A stretch of DNA of 34,321 nt from a bacterium. GTDB lineage: Bacteria; Patescibacteria; JAEDAM01; Absconditabacterales; Absconditicoccaceae. The stretch lies in assembly GCA_017442645.1 (NCBI GenBank), contig JAFRZH010000005.1, forward strand, positions 1 to 34,321, written 5' to 3'. The translations under genes and the position numbers were made by a program. Positions 1 to 10,601 of the stretch are shown here, piece by piece. Each line of letters starts with the position of its first letter. Within the stretch, counting starts at the first letter, position 1. The notes beneath the pieces were generated by a model. That model did no database searches, was not told where the DNA came from, and was given only the letters and a program-made list of their open reading frames with translations.

Positions 1-153
1 TATCCAATTTCATCTCCAGAAAATCAAGAATTATTGAAAAAATATCAGGAAGAAAATAAAGATCAAAAGGTGAAATTTGTAGGAAGATTAGGAAATTATA
101 GTTATTTTGATATGGATAAAACGATTAAAAATGTTTTAGATCTTTTCAAATAA
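1..153 (+). CDS. glf: UDP-galactopyranose mutase, C-terminal fragment
   Basis: The 3' end (50 codons, TAA stop) of a gene that begins before the window. UDP-galactopyranose mutase is a cytoplasmic flavoenzyme that converts UDP-galactopyranose to UDP-galactofuranose, the donor for galactofuranose in surface glycans. The visible tail carries the family's C-terminal pattern: YPI near the start, then VGRLGNYSYFDMD followed by a short helix that reads like KTIKNVLDLF. The GR-L-x-x-Y-x-Y-x-D-M-D block lies near the flavin and substrate site in known mutases. The next gene starts only four bases after the stop, so the two are probably cotranscribed in a polysaccharide gene block. The fragment is short, but the motif is distinctive. 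The FAD-binding N-terminus cannot be checked here. Confidence 0.85.
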   Translation, partial: YPISSPENQELLKKYQEENKDQKVKFVGRLGNYSYFDMDKTIKNVLDLFK

Positions 154-157
154 TAAG

Positions 158-883
158 ATGCCAAATACTTTATTAAAAGATTATGAAATCGTAGTTGCTC
201 ATTATAGCGAGGATTTGGAGTGGCTAAAACCTTATGCAGATCACACAATTATTTATCATAAATGAAAGGAAGATAAACCGAGATTTGAGTGTAAAAAATG
301 GATTAAAATAGATAATATTTGAAGAGAAGGTCACACATATTTGTATCACATCGCAAATAACTTTGATAATTTACCATCATACACATTCTTCTTTCAATGA
401 TGAATTGAAGATCATAAAAAGTCATGAGATGTATATAATGATATAAAAAAGTATTTTTCAGAAGCAAAAAAATATAAATTTTCTTGTACATCACTTCTAT
501 ATATGATAAAAAGGAATCCACAAATAAAACATTGAGGTAAACGACTAGAAATGTTAGAAAATGGCTCTATGCAAAAGGCAAAATATTCTTTTTCTGAATT
601 TTACAAAAAATTACTTTGAGAAGAACAAAGAACATTAACTCCGATTTTTTATGCTGCCAACTTTTGAGTATCAAAAGATTTAATCCAAAATAGATGAAAA
701 TTATTTTGGGAAAATGCACTTTCTTTAATGCCAAAACATCCTAATCCAGAAGAATGACATTATTTTGAACGCTTATGGTTCCGTATATTTAATCCTAAAT
801 GAGGATTCTCTTTTCGTTATATCATAAAATTTATAAAGACACTTTTTGTTGCGGGATATTATAAAATATTTAAAAAACATTAA
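158..883 (+). CDS. DUF3431-like protein, glycan gene neighbourhood
   Basis: 241 residues when in-frame TGA is read as glycine; there are many TGA codons, several at positions where glycine makes sense (N-I-G-R-E-G-H-T-Y, F-F-Q-G-G). The start IVVAHYSEDLEWL, the central NIGREGHTYLYHI and the following YTFFFQG match the pattern I know for DUF3431 proteins, a family found near glycosyltransferases and resembling them in fold; its activity is not firmly established. There is no signal peptide. A short hydrophobic stretch near the C-terminus (FRYIIKFIKTLFVAGYY) could attach it to the membrane. It follows glf by four bases and precedes a glycosyltransferase-like gene by 24 bases, all on the plus strand, which suggests a role in the same surface polysaccharide. 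The family call is fairly secure; the function is inferred from neighbours. Confidence 0.75.
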
Positions 884-907
884 AATTTTAATCCACAAAT
901 AAATAAA

Positions 908-1891
908 ATGACCTCACAACTAATTGAAAAATACAAGGATCATCCAATAGTGATTTGGTGATATCCTGAAAATTGTCATGCATCACACAAATGGATACAT
1001 TATAGATTTTATCATACCTTTAAAAAGTTATGATTTGATGCTCAACGATTAGAAAATAAAGTAGAAAACATCAAAAAAATCAAAAAAAACTCTATTATAA
1101 TTTCAGAAAGATGGGAATATCCTACTTTATTTAAGAATTACGATAAATCTTGGATAGTATTCGCTCATTGATGTTCAATTGAAGATTACCAAAAATATGA
1201 AATGAATAAAAAGAATGTATATCTTTTCAATGTAAACAGATTCAATAGAATGAAATTTACTGAAAAGAAGATTTGACAATATATAACCGAGCGAAATGAG
1301 CCCGTTATGTCCACCGAAAAATATTTGTTTGAAGAAAGACAAATACAGTTATTTCGAGGATGTGAATTATTACCAGATGAAATGAAACGAGAACCATACC
1401 ACTACAAAAACACAAAAGATGTTGTTTTTTGTGGTTCTTGGTGGAGTAACAATTTTATGCAACTAGAAAAATTAAGATGGTACTGTATTACTCACGGATT
1501 AAAATATCATCAATATGGTAAACATTTTATTTTACGCGAACCACTATTTCGTCATAAATATTTGCCATATGATGAACTAGTTAAAAGAACAAAAGAAGCA
1601 TATATAGCCCCAGCTGTTCAATGAGTTCAAGCTGATGATGGATATATACCTGATAGATTATTTATAAATATGTCATTGAGTGTATTAGCTGTATCCAATA
1701 ATCCATGGGTTTATCGCCTATTCGATGACGATGAAATAATCTGTGATAGAAATATCTGAAAAATGATGGAGAAAGCTGAAAAAGTAATTAAAGATAGAAA
1801 AGTGGATGAATATACAAAAAAGGCATTTCAAAAAGTTAAAGAAAAATATACGTATATTAATACAATTGAAAGTTTATTTTCGGCTTTATAA
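908..1891 (+). CDS. Putative glycosyltransferase (CgeB/GT1-like)
   Basis: 327 residues with TGA read as glycine, ending in TAA. The protein opens with a Rossmann-like strand (HPIVIWGYPENCHASHKWI), followed by a segment IIISERWEYPTL and, about two thirds along, VVFCGSWWSNN. The C-terminal part ADDGYIPDRLFINMSLSVLAV then a short gap and YRLFDDD resembles the donor-binding end of CgeB-like glycosyltransferases, where an acidic residue contacts the nucleotide sugar and a bland loop leads to a fixed asparagine or serine. The first ATG after the upstream gene is used; 24 bases separate the genes. Its place between a DUF3431 gene and two further glycan genes supports a role in building a surface polysaccharide. 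The exact family and substrate are not certain. Confidence 0.6.
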
Positions 1892-1906
1892 TTGCAAAAA
1901 TCAGTT

Positions 1907-2560
1907 TTAGTCATATACTTTTGAAAATGTATTTTCTCAAGATTTTTGTCAAACCAAGTAAATTTCTGTTAGATAAAATGGTATAGGATACCATCTAAAA
2001 AATCATTGCATTTTTTGAGAAAACATTCTTGTAAAAGAATATTTGCATTCAAGGGTTTTAAATCCAGTATTGTTCGCCAATGCAGGTAATGAAATATGAG
2101 AATGTCACCTTACATGAGTTTCATCATCAATAAATGAAAAATGATATCATGTGGGTGTAAAAATAATAATTCTTCAACCATCTTTTAAGATTCTATTAAA
2201 TTCTTGAAATAATTTTATTTGCGTCGTTGTTGGAAAATGTTCTATAACATGCGAACAGTAAATGACATCAAATTTTTTGTCTTCAAATGGTATAGTTCAT
2301 GAATTTAAATCATGAGAAATAACATTCAATCCTTTTTGTTTACAAATTTCTATCATTTCTTTATTATACTCCAGTCCATAATAGTTTATATTTGATATAT
2401 GCATATCTTCACAAAACTTTCATGTAGCACAGCCAATATCAAGAATATTATCATGTTCTTTAATGAATGAATTAATTAACTTAGCTTTCCATTTTATCAT
2501 TTTTATAACATTACAAAATAAAAATCTATTTTCATTGATATTCTTTAATAAAATAACCAT
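1907..2560 (-). CDS. SAM-dependent class I methyltransferase
   Basis: 217 residues with TGA as glycine; it ends in TAA, convergent with the plus-strand gene just 15 bases away. Motif I for S-adenosylmethionine is DILDIGCATGKF (its second glycine is a TGA codon), followed by YYGLEYNKEMI with the acidic residue expected at the end of strand 2, then FDVIYCSHVIEHF (motif IV, VIEH typical of UbiE/Methyltransf_11-type enzymes) and LKDGGRIIIFTP. The C-terminus is basic and ends before any membrane segment. The first ATG lies inside the 3' end of the upstream glycosyltransferase gene (35-base overlap); a second ATG 60 bases later (MIKWKAKL) is an equally good start and would remove the overlap. The genes are probably cotranscribed. 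The substrate is likely a sugar or lipid carrier of the local glycan pathway; this is inference from neighbours. Confidence 0.85.
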
Positions 2561-3515
2561 AATTTGTTAAATCTCCATCTTTATCATATTTATTAAATTC
2601 AAGCTTATAACTTAATTTAAAAAATCAGTTTTTCATTAATTTATCATATTTTTCTTTTTCATATTTTTCATTAAAAATTTGCTGTAATGTAAATATTTCA
2701 TTATTTCTTAATGTTGTATTATCTATATCTTTCTTACAATCTTCAAAGTGATTATAAGCCAGTCAAATAGTATAATCTATCAAAAAATAATTTATCACAT
2801 CAGAATAATCTTTATGGTATTGCATAAAAAAATCATATACAAAAGAAAATAATCTATTTGATTTTCATCAAATAAAAAATCCACACCATTTTTCAAATCA
2901 TCAACGTTCTTGCACAAATTTAACTGGATAATTAGTATTTAGATTTATATTATCAAATGACTTGAATACGTCGCTACAAATAAACATAGTTGCATCAATC
3001 CAAATCCCTCAGTATTCTTTTAATAAAGCCATTCTGATAATATCAGACAAATGAGTTATACTTATTTCTTTTTTTTTAACTTTTTGTAGAATAAATTCAG
3101 GTAATTTGATATAATTTTCATAATTATCCCTAGTTAACAATATCACTTCATATCAACAGTTATGCTCTTTTATACTATTAACACAAATTTTCACTAGCTC
3201 AGGAGCACTTTCAATTCATTGCCACCACAATACCCAAATCTTTCTTGCATTTCTTCATATTTCTATTTTTATATTTTTATATTTATTTATAAAATCTGAA
3301 TATTTAGTACTTAAAAAATTAGATATCAATTTATGTCTTTTTAATTTTACTTTTTTATTTAGATTAAAAGGTAGTAGACTAGAATTCGCAAACTCTCACC
3401 AAAAATTATAGTGAGCAATTTTTATTCCAAAACGTGGAACATCATAAAAAAACTTTTTCATCATTTTTCACAATACTTTGAAATATTCTGAATATCATCA
3501 TTTTGGGTTTATCAT
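2526..3515 (-). CDS. Capsular polysaccharide glycosyltransferase with DXD-type site
   Basis: 329 residues with TGA as glycine, ending in TAG. After a basic N-terminal region comes IWVLWWQGIESAPELVKIC, the typical opening of sugar-transferring enzymes of the Gly_transf_sug / capsular polysaccharide synthesis type. It is followed by LSDIIRMALLKEYGGIWIDATMF, in which D-x-x-R and GGIWIDAT mark the nucleotide-sugar and metal site. Further on, KWCGFFIGGKSNRLF fits the acceptor half of the fold. I chose the ATG giving MINPKGGYSEYF because an in-frame TAG lies just upstream. The gene shares its direction with the methyltransferase that overlaps its end, so one transcript is likely. Together with glf and the plus-strand glycosyltransferase it forms a surface-polysaccharide locus. 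Confidence 0.8.
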
Positions 3516-3569
3516 CTCTAACTAATTTTTCATACTAAATTTTTTTCATTCTAATCAAAAAAACTAAAG

Positions 3570-3612
3570 ACAGACGAATCTTTAGTTCGCTAATAATCGA
3601 GATTCAGTCTGT
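3570..3612. other. Imperfect inverted repeat (hairpin) in the 3516-3712 gap
   Basis: ACAGACGAATCT near 3570 pairs with AGATTCAGTCTGT ending near 3612, apart from one bulge, and a small TTAG-TTCG-CTAA hairpin sits inside it. It lies in the 197-base gap between the glycosyltransferase start (3515) and the end of the broken gene at 3713, both on the minus strand. No T-run follows on either strand, so it is not a standard terminator. It may be a processing site or leader structure. The rest of the gap shows no gene. Confidence 0.4.
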
Positions 3613-3712
3613 ATAATGATTTGGCATCTCCATCATACAGATATCAAAAATCATTTCAAGTTAAAAACGCTTTTGGGGAATTCCATAATTCTCAGTAATA
3701 CCTCTAAAGATT

Positions 3713-4700
3713 TTATTCAGATTTTTCATCTTTAATTTGCTGAAGATATTGTTCTCGCTGAATTTTCAACTCTGACTCATAGGTTCCGAGATTCCATCTA
3801 AAAACAGATTGATATACCATACAGTAAAAAATAGCTATAGATAATTGACATAATGGAGATTCTTTATCTTTAAATGTTTGAGCAATATCATCAAAAGTTC
3901 GATTACATCCAAGTTTAATGAGATTTTTCCTGAATACTTTTTGCAAAATATTACTATCACAACCAAGAATATACTGTATTCATGCTACAATATGTTCTTT
4001 AGATAAATCTGGAGAGTTCTTTGTTTAACTTTCTTTTATTTCTTGTATGTTTTTCTCAATTAAATCAATTCTTTTTAATTCTTCTTGTCTTAGGATATTT
4101 CCATCTTTATCCGAATCATGAAAGAAACGATCACAATACTCTCAAGAAATCATGAGATTAGTAATATCTCAAGATAGAATGTATAAAGGATGTTCTGGAT
4201 CTGGATATTTTTCATCACGTTGTTCAAACGTTCGATTACATCAAAGTTGAATTAATCATTTTCTTAAATCTACTTGAGAAAGAGTTTTATCCTGCTTTAA
4301 AATCCACTGAATTCAACTTATGATATTTTCTTCGGATAAATTTGGTGTAATCTCTTTTTGACTATCAATAATCTCCTGTATGTTCTTTTTTTTCTTTTCG
4401 TCTTCTTGTATCTTTCGTAACGAAAAGTTTTTACGCTGAAGTTCCACACGAAATTGTGGATCATTAGGAGGGGGATGCTAAGAGTTTATCGATATCATTT
4501 TCAAGTAAATAAGGTATCAAACAACTTCTAATCGCTTTTTCTGTTTCTTCAATATCAGACATTATCAACTTATGTACCTGTCATGTAGAATCTTCTAGAA
4601 CAGATTGTAATTCATCACTATAACTTCTAAGTTCTTTAAAAAGTTTTTCTACTTTATCAATGGTTTGAGTAGGAATTCCTTCTCGATTACTTCCTCGCAT
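3713..4700 (-). pseudogene. Broken two-repeat gene with EF-hand-like loop
   Basis: On the minus strand an open frame starts at 4700 (MRGSNREGIPTQTI) and runs into TAA at 4464-4466. One base fewer in the five-G run at 4470-4474 (C on the coding strand) would join it to the next frame as LLASPPNDPQFRVEL. That frame continues to an in-frame TAA at 4025-4027, after which the same frame stays open to a TAA at 3713. The two halves are repeats: one contains PNLSEENIISGIQWIL and LGCNRTFEQ, the other PDLSKEHIVAGIQYIL and LGCNRTFDD. The internal TAA falls where the first repeat has glutamine (CAA), so a single C-to-T change would explain it. Repeat 1 ends with a perfect EF-hand calcium loop, DSDKDGNILRQE. 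Function is unknown. The double disruption suggests a decaying gene; two separate genes plus one sequencing error is the alternative. Confidence 0.6.
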
Positions 4701-4802
4701 AATTAAACATATAAGATAAAACAGTCTTTCGAAATCCCCAGACTATTGACAATTATAAAGATTAATATATATATGCAAATTTTGAAACTATTTTTATTAT
4801 AA

Positions 4803-4829
4803 AAAGGACGAGAACAAGTCCCGTCCCTA
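4803..4829 (-). terminator. Rho-independent terminator of pnp
   Basis: Read on the minus strand, a stem formed by GGACG and CGTCC with an internal loop is followed by five T residues, ten bases after the pnp stop codon. A related hairpin (CGAG...CTCG with the same CGTCCCTA flank) ends the RuBisCO transcript near 17990. Confidence 0.7.
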
Positions 4830-4838
4830 CAAATACTT

Positions 4839-6974
4839 CTACACTTTCTTGACCGCAATTTTCCCATCTTGACCGATAGAACTAATCACTACTCTCATTT
4901 TGTCTCAGATTTTGAAACTATTTTTTAATCCTTCTGGATATTTCTGTCCAAGTTGAGAGACATGCGCAAGTCCAAGCTTATTTTTGGGAAGTTTAACGAA
5001 GATTCCATAGTCTTCCACTCTGGTAATCTCTGCATCGAAGACCTGTCAGACTTCTAAATCTGTTGCTATTTCAAGAATCATGGCTTTTGCTTTATCAATA
5101 ATCGCTTGATCATTGTGAGTCAAGAAGCATGTTCCATCATCTTCGAAATCGATTTTAATATTATCACATTCTTCAATGATTTTATTGATCATATCTCCTC
5201 CTTTACCGATCACATCTTTAATTTTTTCTGGATCGATGCTGAAGACTTCGATTTTTGGTGCATATTCAGCAACATGATCTCTTGGAGCTGGAAGAGTTGC
5301 AAGCATCACATCCATAATTTCATTATATCCTACGAATGCTTGGTCAATCGTTTCAAAAACAATAGAAAGCGGAATTCCTTTGAGTTTTGTATCGAGTTGG
5401 ATCGCATTGATTCCTTCTCTCGTTCCTGCGACTTTGAAGTCCATATCTCCGATAAAATCCTCAGTTCCCATAAGATCATTCAAAACTAAGTGTTTTGTAA
5501 TATTTCCTTCTTCATCATGATCAGTGAAAAGTCCCATAGCGATTCCTGCTACAGGCTTTTTTAAAGGAACTCAAGCATCCATAAGAGAAAGAGTTGATCC
5601 ACAAACGGATCCCATTGAAGTTGATCCTCCAGAAGAAAGACATTCAGAAACTACTCTGATCGTATAAGGGAATTCTGTTTTATCAGGAATCATTCTTTCA
5701 AGAGCTTTTTCAGCCAATCTTCCATGTCCGATTTCCCTTCTTCCTACTCCTCTAATTCCTTTCGCTTCTCCTGTTGAGAAAGGTGGGAAATTGTAATGAT
5801 GAATATATCTTTGTTTTACATCGTCATTTTCCATGTCATCGAGGATCAAATAATCTGTTGGTCCTCCAAGCGTTACCGTTGAAAGAACTTGAGTATCTCC
5901 TCTTCGGAAAAGTCCTGTTCCATGAGTTCTTTTGAAAAGTCCTACTTCACAGTAAAGAGGTCTAATATCAAATTGTCCTCTATCATCGACTCTTTTCCCT
6001 GTAGAAAGAGTTCTCTCACGGATAAAATATTTTACGACATTGAAAAATGCCATTTTTACTCTCGATTCTGAGAATTCAGTATTTTCTTCGTCCTCGATTT
6101 CTGCCTTGAAATGCTCAACCAATTCTGTTTGGTATTGGTCATAAAGATCATTGAAAGAAACTTTATTGAATCCCATCATAGATTGAAGTTTTTCTTCTCC
6201 CAACGTTTCACGAACGATTTTTTCAAGTTCAGCTGAAGGTTTATTGAAGGTAATTTCTTTCATTTCAGGCTGAATCTCCTTCAAATACTCAACTTGGAAA
6301 TCACAAGAACGATCGATCTCTTCCTGTCAGATTTCAAAAGCTTTTTTCAAAATATCTTTTGGAATTTCTGTCGCTTCAGTTTCGATCATGTTGATGCTTC
6401 CTTTCTTTCCAGCTACCAAAAGATTTAATTCTGACTTTTCAAGTTCGTCATTGGTTGGATTCACGATATATTGTCCATCAAGATAAGCAATTTGAGCAGC
6501 TCCAACCGGTCCATCGAAAGGAATCCCTGCTGCCATCACAGAAATAGAAGATCCAATGATAGACATCACTCCAATCGGATAATTAGGATCGATACACATT
6601 GGAGTCACTGTTACTACGATATCGTTGATCATTCCTTTTGGAAACATTGGTCTAATCGCTCTGTCTGTCAATCTCGCATTGAGAATTGCTTGGTCAGAAG
6701 GTTTCCCTTCTCTTCTACGATAAGCCGCTCCACCGATTCTTCCCGCAGCAGAAAAAGATTCTCTCATTTCCACCATCAAAGGCAAAAAATCAGCATCAGG
6801 ATTCTTGATATGTTTTTCAAGTACCGTCGTAAAAAGAATCGCAGAATCTTGAAATTTTACCGTAATCGCAGCATCAGACTGCATTGCAAGTTTTCCCTTC
6901 TCGAAAGAGAGTTCTTTCCCTTGCCAAGGGAAACTTTTTTTCGTTTCCTCAAAAACACGTTTTGTTGTAGGCAT
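4839..6974 (-). CDS. pnp: Polynucleotide phosphorylase
   Basis: 711 residues (usual length about 700), uninterrupted only if three in-frame TGA codons are read as glycine (EIGQE, DAGVP, EVGQV). PNPase is a trimeric cytoplasmic 3'-5' exoribonuclease that phosphorolyses RNA and is central to mRNA decay. Visible domains in order: first RNase PH domain ([39 protein letters not shown] region with the conserved FFRREG-type motif altered to [10 protein letters not shown]), alpha-helical linker, second RNase PH domain ([32 protein letters not shown], the [15 protein letters not shown] site and [22 protein letters not shown]), KH domain ([20 protein letters not shown]) and S1 domain ending [12 protein letters not shown]. 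It stands as a single gene with its own terminator. A TATAAT-like sequence lies about 60 bases upstream of the start (minus strand of 7033-7040). Confidence 0.97.
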
Positions 6975-7054
6975 GTAATTAAAAAAAGAATTAAAAGTCT
7001 GAATGAATTGAGAGTTTTCCTACGGAAAGTGATTATATCAAAAGACAACGTTCA

Positions 7055-7180
7055 TTATCTCCTCATATAATCATCTTCCACATCCCCAATTCTTTCAGTT
7101 TCTTTATTATAAGAGTTTTCTAAAAAAAAGCAAATCGATAAAAAAAATACAAATGACATTTTTATATTTTTGTGTGTCAT
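7055..7180 (-). CDS. Possible small hydrophobic peptide (41 aa)
   Basis: Between the transglutaminase-like gene and pnp, an ATG at 7180 opens 41 codons ending in TAA: a basic start (MTHKNIK), a hydrophobic run MSFVFFLSICFFL and a charged tail ETERIGDVEDD. This is the layout of a small membrane or secreted peptide. A GGGGAGG sequence precedes it, but at an over-long spacing of about 16 bases. No family is recognised. It could equally be chance in AT-rich DNA, so confidence is low. Confidence 0.25.
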   Translation of the reverse strand: MTHKNIKMSFVFFLSICFFLENSYNKETERIGDVEDDYMRR

Positions 7181-7208
7181 AAAAAACAACAATATTCCTC
7201 CCCATAAA

Positions 7209-8831
7209 TTATTGTTTCTTTTTTCTTACAAAAATAAATTCTCAATCATCCCTTTTCTTACGTAAATCTTCCACAGAAATTTCTTTAAGATTTTCCTGTT
7301 GATGGGGATCAAATAAAAAATATGACATCTTTTCACTATTTTTTATTCAAAACAAACATAAAATAGAAAAATTTTCTCATTTATTTCGCCTAACAACTTC
7401 AAATTGAAAATTCTTTTTTTCTTCATCATTCAAAAGAATTTCTTTATATTTTAAAAAAAGATTTACAGCATCAAATCAGATTACATTTTTCCTTTGAAGT
7501 TTTTTGATAAGAAAATCTAATTTCTCTTTCAGTGTTCTCTTTTTCATATTTTTTAATGTATTTAATTCTGCTCTTGAAAACGTATTTTTCTGTTGTTTTA
7601 CTAAATGATAAATTTTCTTAACAGCGGAATCAAATTCCTTTTTAGTTTTTTGATTCTTATTTAAACAATTAAAATTCTTTAATGGAAAATTAAACTTAGC
7701 ATTACTTAAATCGCTATGAAAAACTATTGCAGGATCAGCCTGTACAAGATATTTATCAACCTTAAACTGTACAAAAGAATGGTATTCTCAATAACGTCCA
7801 CCTATCAAAAATTCATTTCAATTAATAACCTTCGTAGTACATCATAACTCATTTAAAATTTTTGAAAAAAGAAGTGAAAATTGAAAACAAACAATTTTAT
7901 TATTTTCCACAGTAACATTTGAACATAAATCTATACCACGATATTTTGATTTTAAAGGGTTTTGTTTAAAATTTGAATCAATCTCAAACGCTCAATATTC
8001 ATCACTATAGGTTAATAATGTACACATTTTAATATATACAAAAATAACCTGCTCGAGTTTTGTTAAATATTTTGGCATTCATTCAAAAATTTTCTGCTTC
8101 AATTCTTCATTAAAATCAATTTTTTGATATAAGGTATCTGTAGTTTCTGTATAAGAATCAATATATTGATTATCTATCGCTTCATTTTCATTTATTTCTT
8201 TTATTCTTAGTAGAATATCTTTTGGTAAAATATAATTCCCCAATAAATTTTCTTTTTGAATAATTTTCGAAACCTCATAGAGAAATTGTTTATGAGAAAT
8301 TCAAAACTTATCGCAGTTATTAGGAAATTTACAAAATTGATAAAAATCTCAAGGACTCATCGTTAACAAAAAAATAATATCAATTCATTTAATTTCATAT
8401 GGGTTACCTTCAATATTTAGAGAAAAATTTTTACCACGATAATCTTCTTGAAAGATATGATAAGAAATTTTTTCTTTCAATTGATTTATTTTATCTTGTT
8501 CTAATCCCTTACTTTCACAAAATTTCAAAAAATCTATTTTAGTTTTACGTGAACAACATCTATCTCCATTTATTTCTCTTCTTACAATAACTGATCAATT
8601 TCATGTATCAAAAAAATGTAAAAGATATCAATACAAATTATCATCCAAAAGTTTTAAAAAAAACTCATTCATATTACCTGAAAAATCGGAAGGAATATCT
8701 TTAAAAAAAAATTCAAGATTTTGATTATTACTAGAAACTTCTACATCATTTAACACCGTTACAATGTAACTTTCTTTATTACATTTTGTTATGTTAGAAC
8801 TAGATGTTTTTTTCATACATTTTCTTCTCAT
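7209..8831 (-). CDS. Transglutaminase-like cysteine protease-fold protein
   Basis: 540 residues with many TGA codons read as glycine, ending in TAA. In the C-terminal half, NKIVCFQFSLLFSKILNELG (Cys315), EYHSFVQF (His351) and VQADP (Asp366) have the order and spacing of the Cys-His-Asp triad of the transglutaminase-like superfamily (Cys at the head of a helix, then a strand with His, then a strand ending in D-P). The N-terminal 300 residues match nothing I know; they are rich in Lys, Asn and Phe, with no signal peptide or membrane helix. The start is fixed by an in-frame TAG upstream with no other ATG between. It has no obvious operon partner apart from the small peptide downstream. Members of this superfamily act as proteases, peptide cross-linkers or amidases; which applies here cannot be told. 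Confidence 0.6.
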
Positions 8832-9029
8832 GTATTTTCTTTTAACTCCATTATCTTTATCAAAAAATAAACTAATAAAATCATACTCACATTTCTAAAA
8901 AAAAGCAAAACCTGAATTTCTACTCAGATTTCACTCTTTTCTATTTTTATAAGGTATCAAGAAAAGTTTGCATTTTTTATAAAACAAATGAAACTTACTT
9001 TTAGATTGACTTGTTATATTTTTATGATA

Positions 9030-9332
9030 TTATTCATCACCATGAATATCATTTTTCTTTTTCTCATTACCATTTGTATTATTTCATCAAGAAAGAGAGG
9101 GTAATTTAACAATTTTTGAATGGGGAATCCCATCGTATCATATATATCGAAGAGGTTCCGCACGTTTTGGAGAAATACTAGATTTCATCGAATCAAGTTC
9201 ATTAGTCTGCTGCTCAGTTTGAGGATTATCACAAGCACAAATTCCATAAAGAATACCAGCAGTAACCGCTACTATTTCAAGCAATTTTACGACATCACTA
9301 CCACTTTTATATTTCAATAAATCAAGAGACAT
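9030..9332 (-). CDS. Small membrane protein, unknown function (100 aa)
   Basis: 100 residues with TGA as glycine, ending in TAA. A hydrophobic segment at residues 14-33 (VVKLLEIVAVTAGILYGICA) would span the membrane or act as an uncleaved signal anchor. It is followed by CDNPQTEQQTN and a polar tail rich in Asn and Lys. The CAC-D arrangement right after the helix is slightly lipobox-like, but the N-terminal stretch is not a typical lipoprotein signal. It is not recognised as a known family. It is divergent from the glycosyltransferase gene at 9469. Its 3' end lies under a plus-strand promoter-like sequence (TTGACT at 9006, TATTAT at 9028). Confidence 0.5.
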
Positions 9333-9468
9333 ACCAAAATCAAATATAAAAATAAAACATTTCCTTTATACCATTTTTGAAAAATATTACAAGAGTAACA
9401 TTTTACTTGCAAAACTATTCCGTAAAATTAAGTTTTAGATATCGAATTTACCTTATTTCCGTCATAAT

Positions 9469-10599
9469 ATGCATATTGCTTGAATTCATTGTCGATTATT
9501 TCCAGGAGGAGCATTAGAAGTTTTTAAAAATCTTCTCCAAAAAGAATTAAGAAAAAATCCTAACGAAGATTTCAAAATTTTTACCCTTATTGCAGATACT
9601 GATTTTAAAGAAATTTCCCTACAAATTCCCTGAACAGAAGAAATAAAAAAAATAGAAGTAATCGAAGCTCTTCCTAAACGATTAAGTTCTCTCTTTTTAT
9701 ATTTTACCCACCATCAAATCAGATTTTTTTCACCTCTTTTTAATTACCGTAATCTGATTGTTTTTTATCCCTTTTGGATGAAAATTCTCTCTCGAAAGAT
9801 CAAAAGATACCAACCAGAAAAGATCATCATTTCAAGTTTTGCAATTGCAAAAAATATTACGATTCCAAAATGTTGCCAAAAAACAGAACTCTACCTCCAC
9901 TCCCCTATGCAATATATTTGGTCTCATCATGATGAATATCTCAAGAAATTCACAAGACGAAAAAAGAAAATTTTTCAACGAATTACTCCCCACCTAAGAA
10001 AACGAGATAAAAAATACACTAAATTTGATCAAATAACCTTCAATAGTAAATATACCCAAGAACTCGCGAAAGAAATCTACAATATAGAAGGGGAAGTGCA
10101 ATATCCTCAAATTGATGATAAATTTTACCTAGCAGGAATATGCAGAGAATCACTCCCCTATTATGTTTGTCTAGGAAGAATCGTTAATTTTGTACGTGAA
10201 TGTAAACTCATTATTGAAGTTTTCAATGAATTAAAATTACCTCTTTTAATGATCGGATCAGGTCCAGATGAACAATATCTAAAATCCATCGCTTGAGATA
10301 CCATCATTTTTATGGGACGATTAAATCACGAAGAAACCATAGATATTTTAAAACAAGCAAAAGGACTTGTAAATCTCACAAAAGAAAGTTTTTGAATGGG
10401 AACAGTCGAAGCACTCTTACTCGGAGTTCCAGTTTTAGGATTGAATGACGGAGGGACAAAAGAACTTGTTGATGAAACAAGTGGAATTTTAATAAATAAA
10501 AAGGAGAAAAAAAATCTGAAAGAAGCTCTCATCAAGTTTGAAAACCAAGCTTTTGATAGGAAACTCATTTCAGATCGTATCAGAGAAAAAATAGGATAA
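9469..10599 (+). CDS. Glycosyltransferase family 4-like (GT-B fold)
   Basis: 376 residues with TGA read as glycine. The N-terminus MHIAGIHCRLFPGGALEVFKN has the glycine-rich acceptor-side loop (PGGA) of GT4-type enzymes. The middle contains an LYLHSPMQYIW segment as in mannosyltransferase-like relatives. The C-terminal domain shows LLMIGSGPDEQYL, IIFMGRLNHEETIDIL and then ESFGMGTVEALLLGVPVLGLNDGGTKELV, which contains the E-x7-E donor-binding motif (ESFGMGTVE) and the G-GGTKE loop. Such enzymes transfer a sugar from a nucleotide sugar in the cytoplasm, usually onto a lipid-linked glycan. It runs tail to tail with the ValRS-like gene, with only two bases between the stops (10599 and 10602). Substrate unknown. 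Confidence 0.88.
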
Positions 10600-10601
10600 A
10601 A

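Noticed and set aside
5106..7070. Plus-strand open frames opposite pnp
   Set aside because: They are antisense shadows of a conserved gene; the minus-strand product matches PNPase domain by domain.
9041..9103. Plus-strand 20-codon hydrophobic peptide (MNIIFLFLITICII) after a promoter-like sequence
   Set aside because: It lies wholly within the 3' end of the minus-strand 100-residue gene and has no ribosome binding site; chance is more likely.
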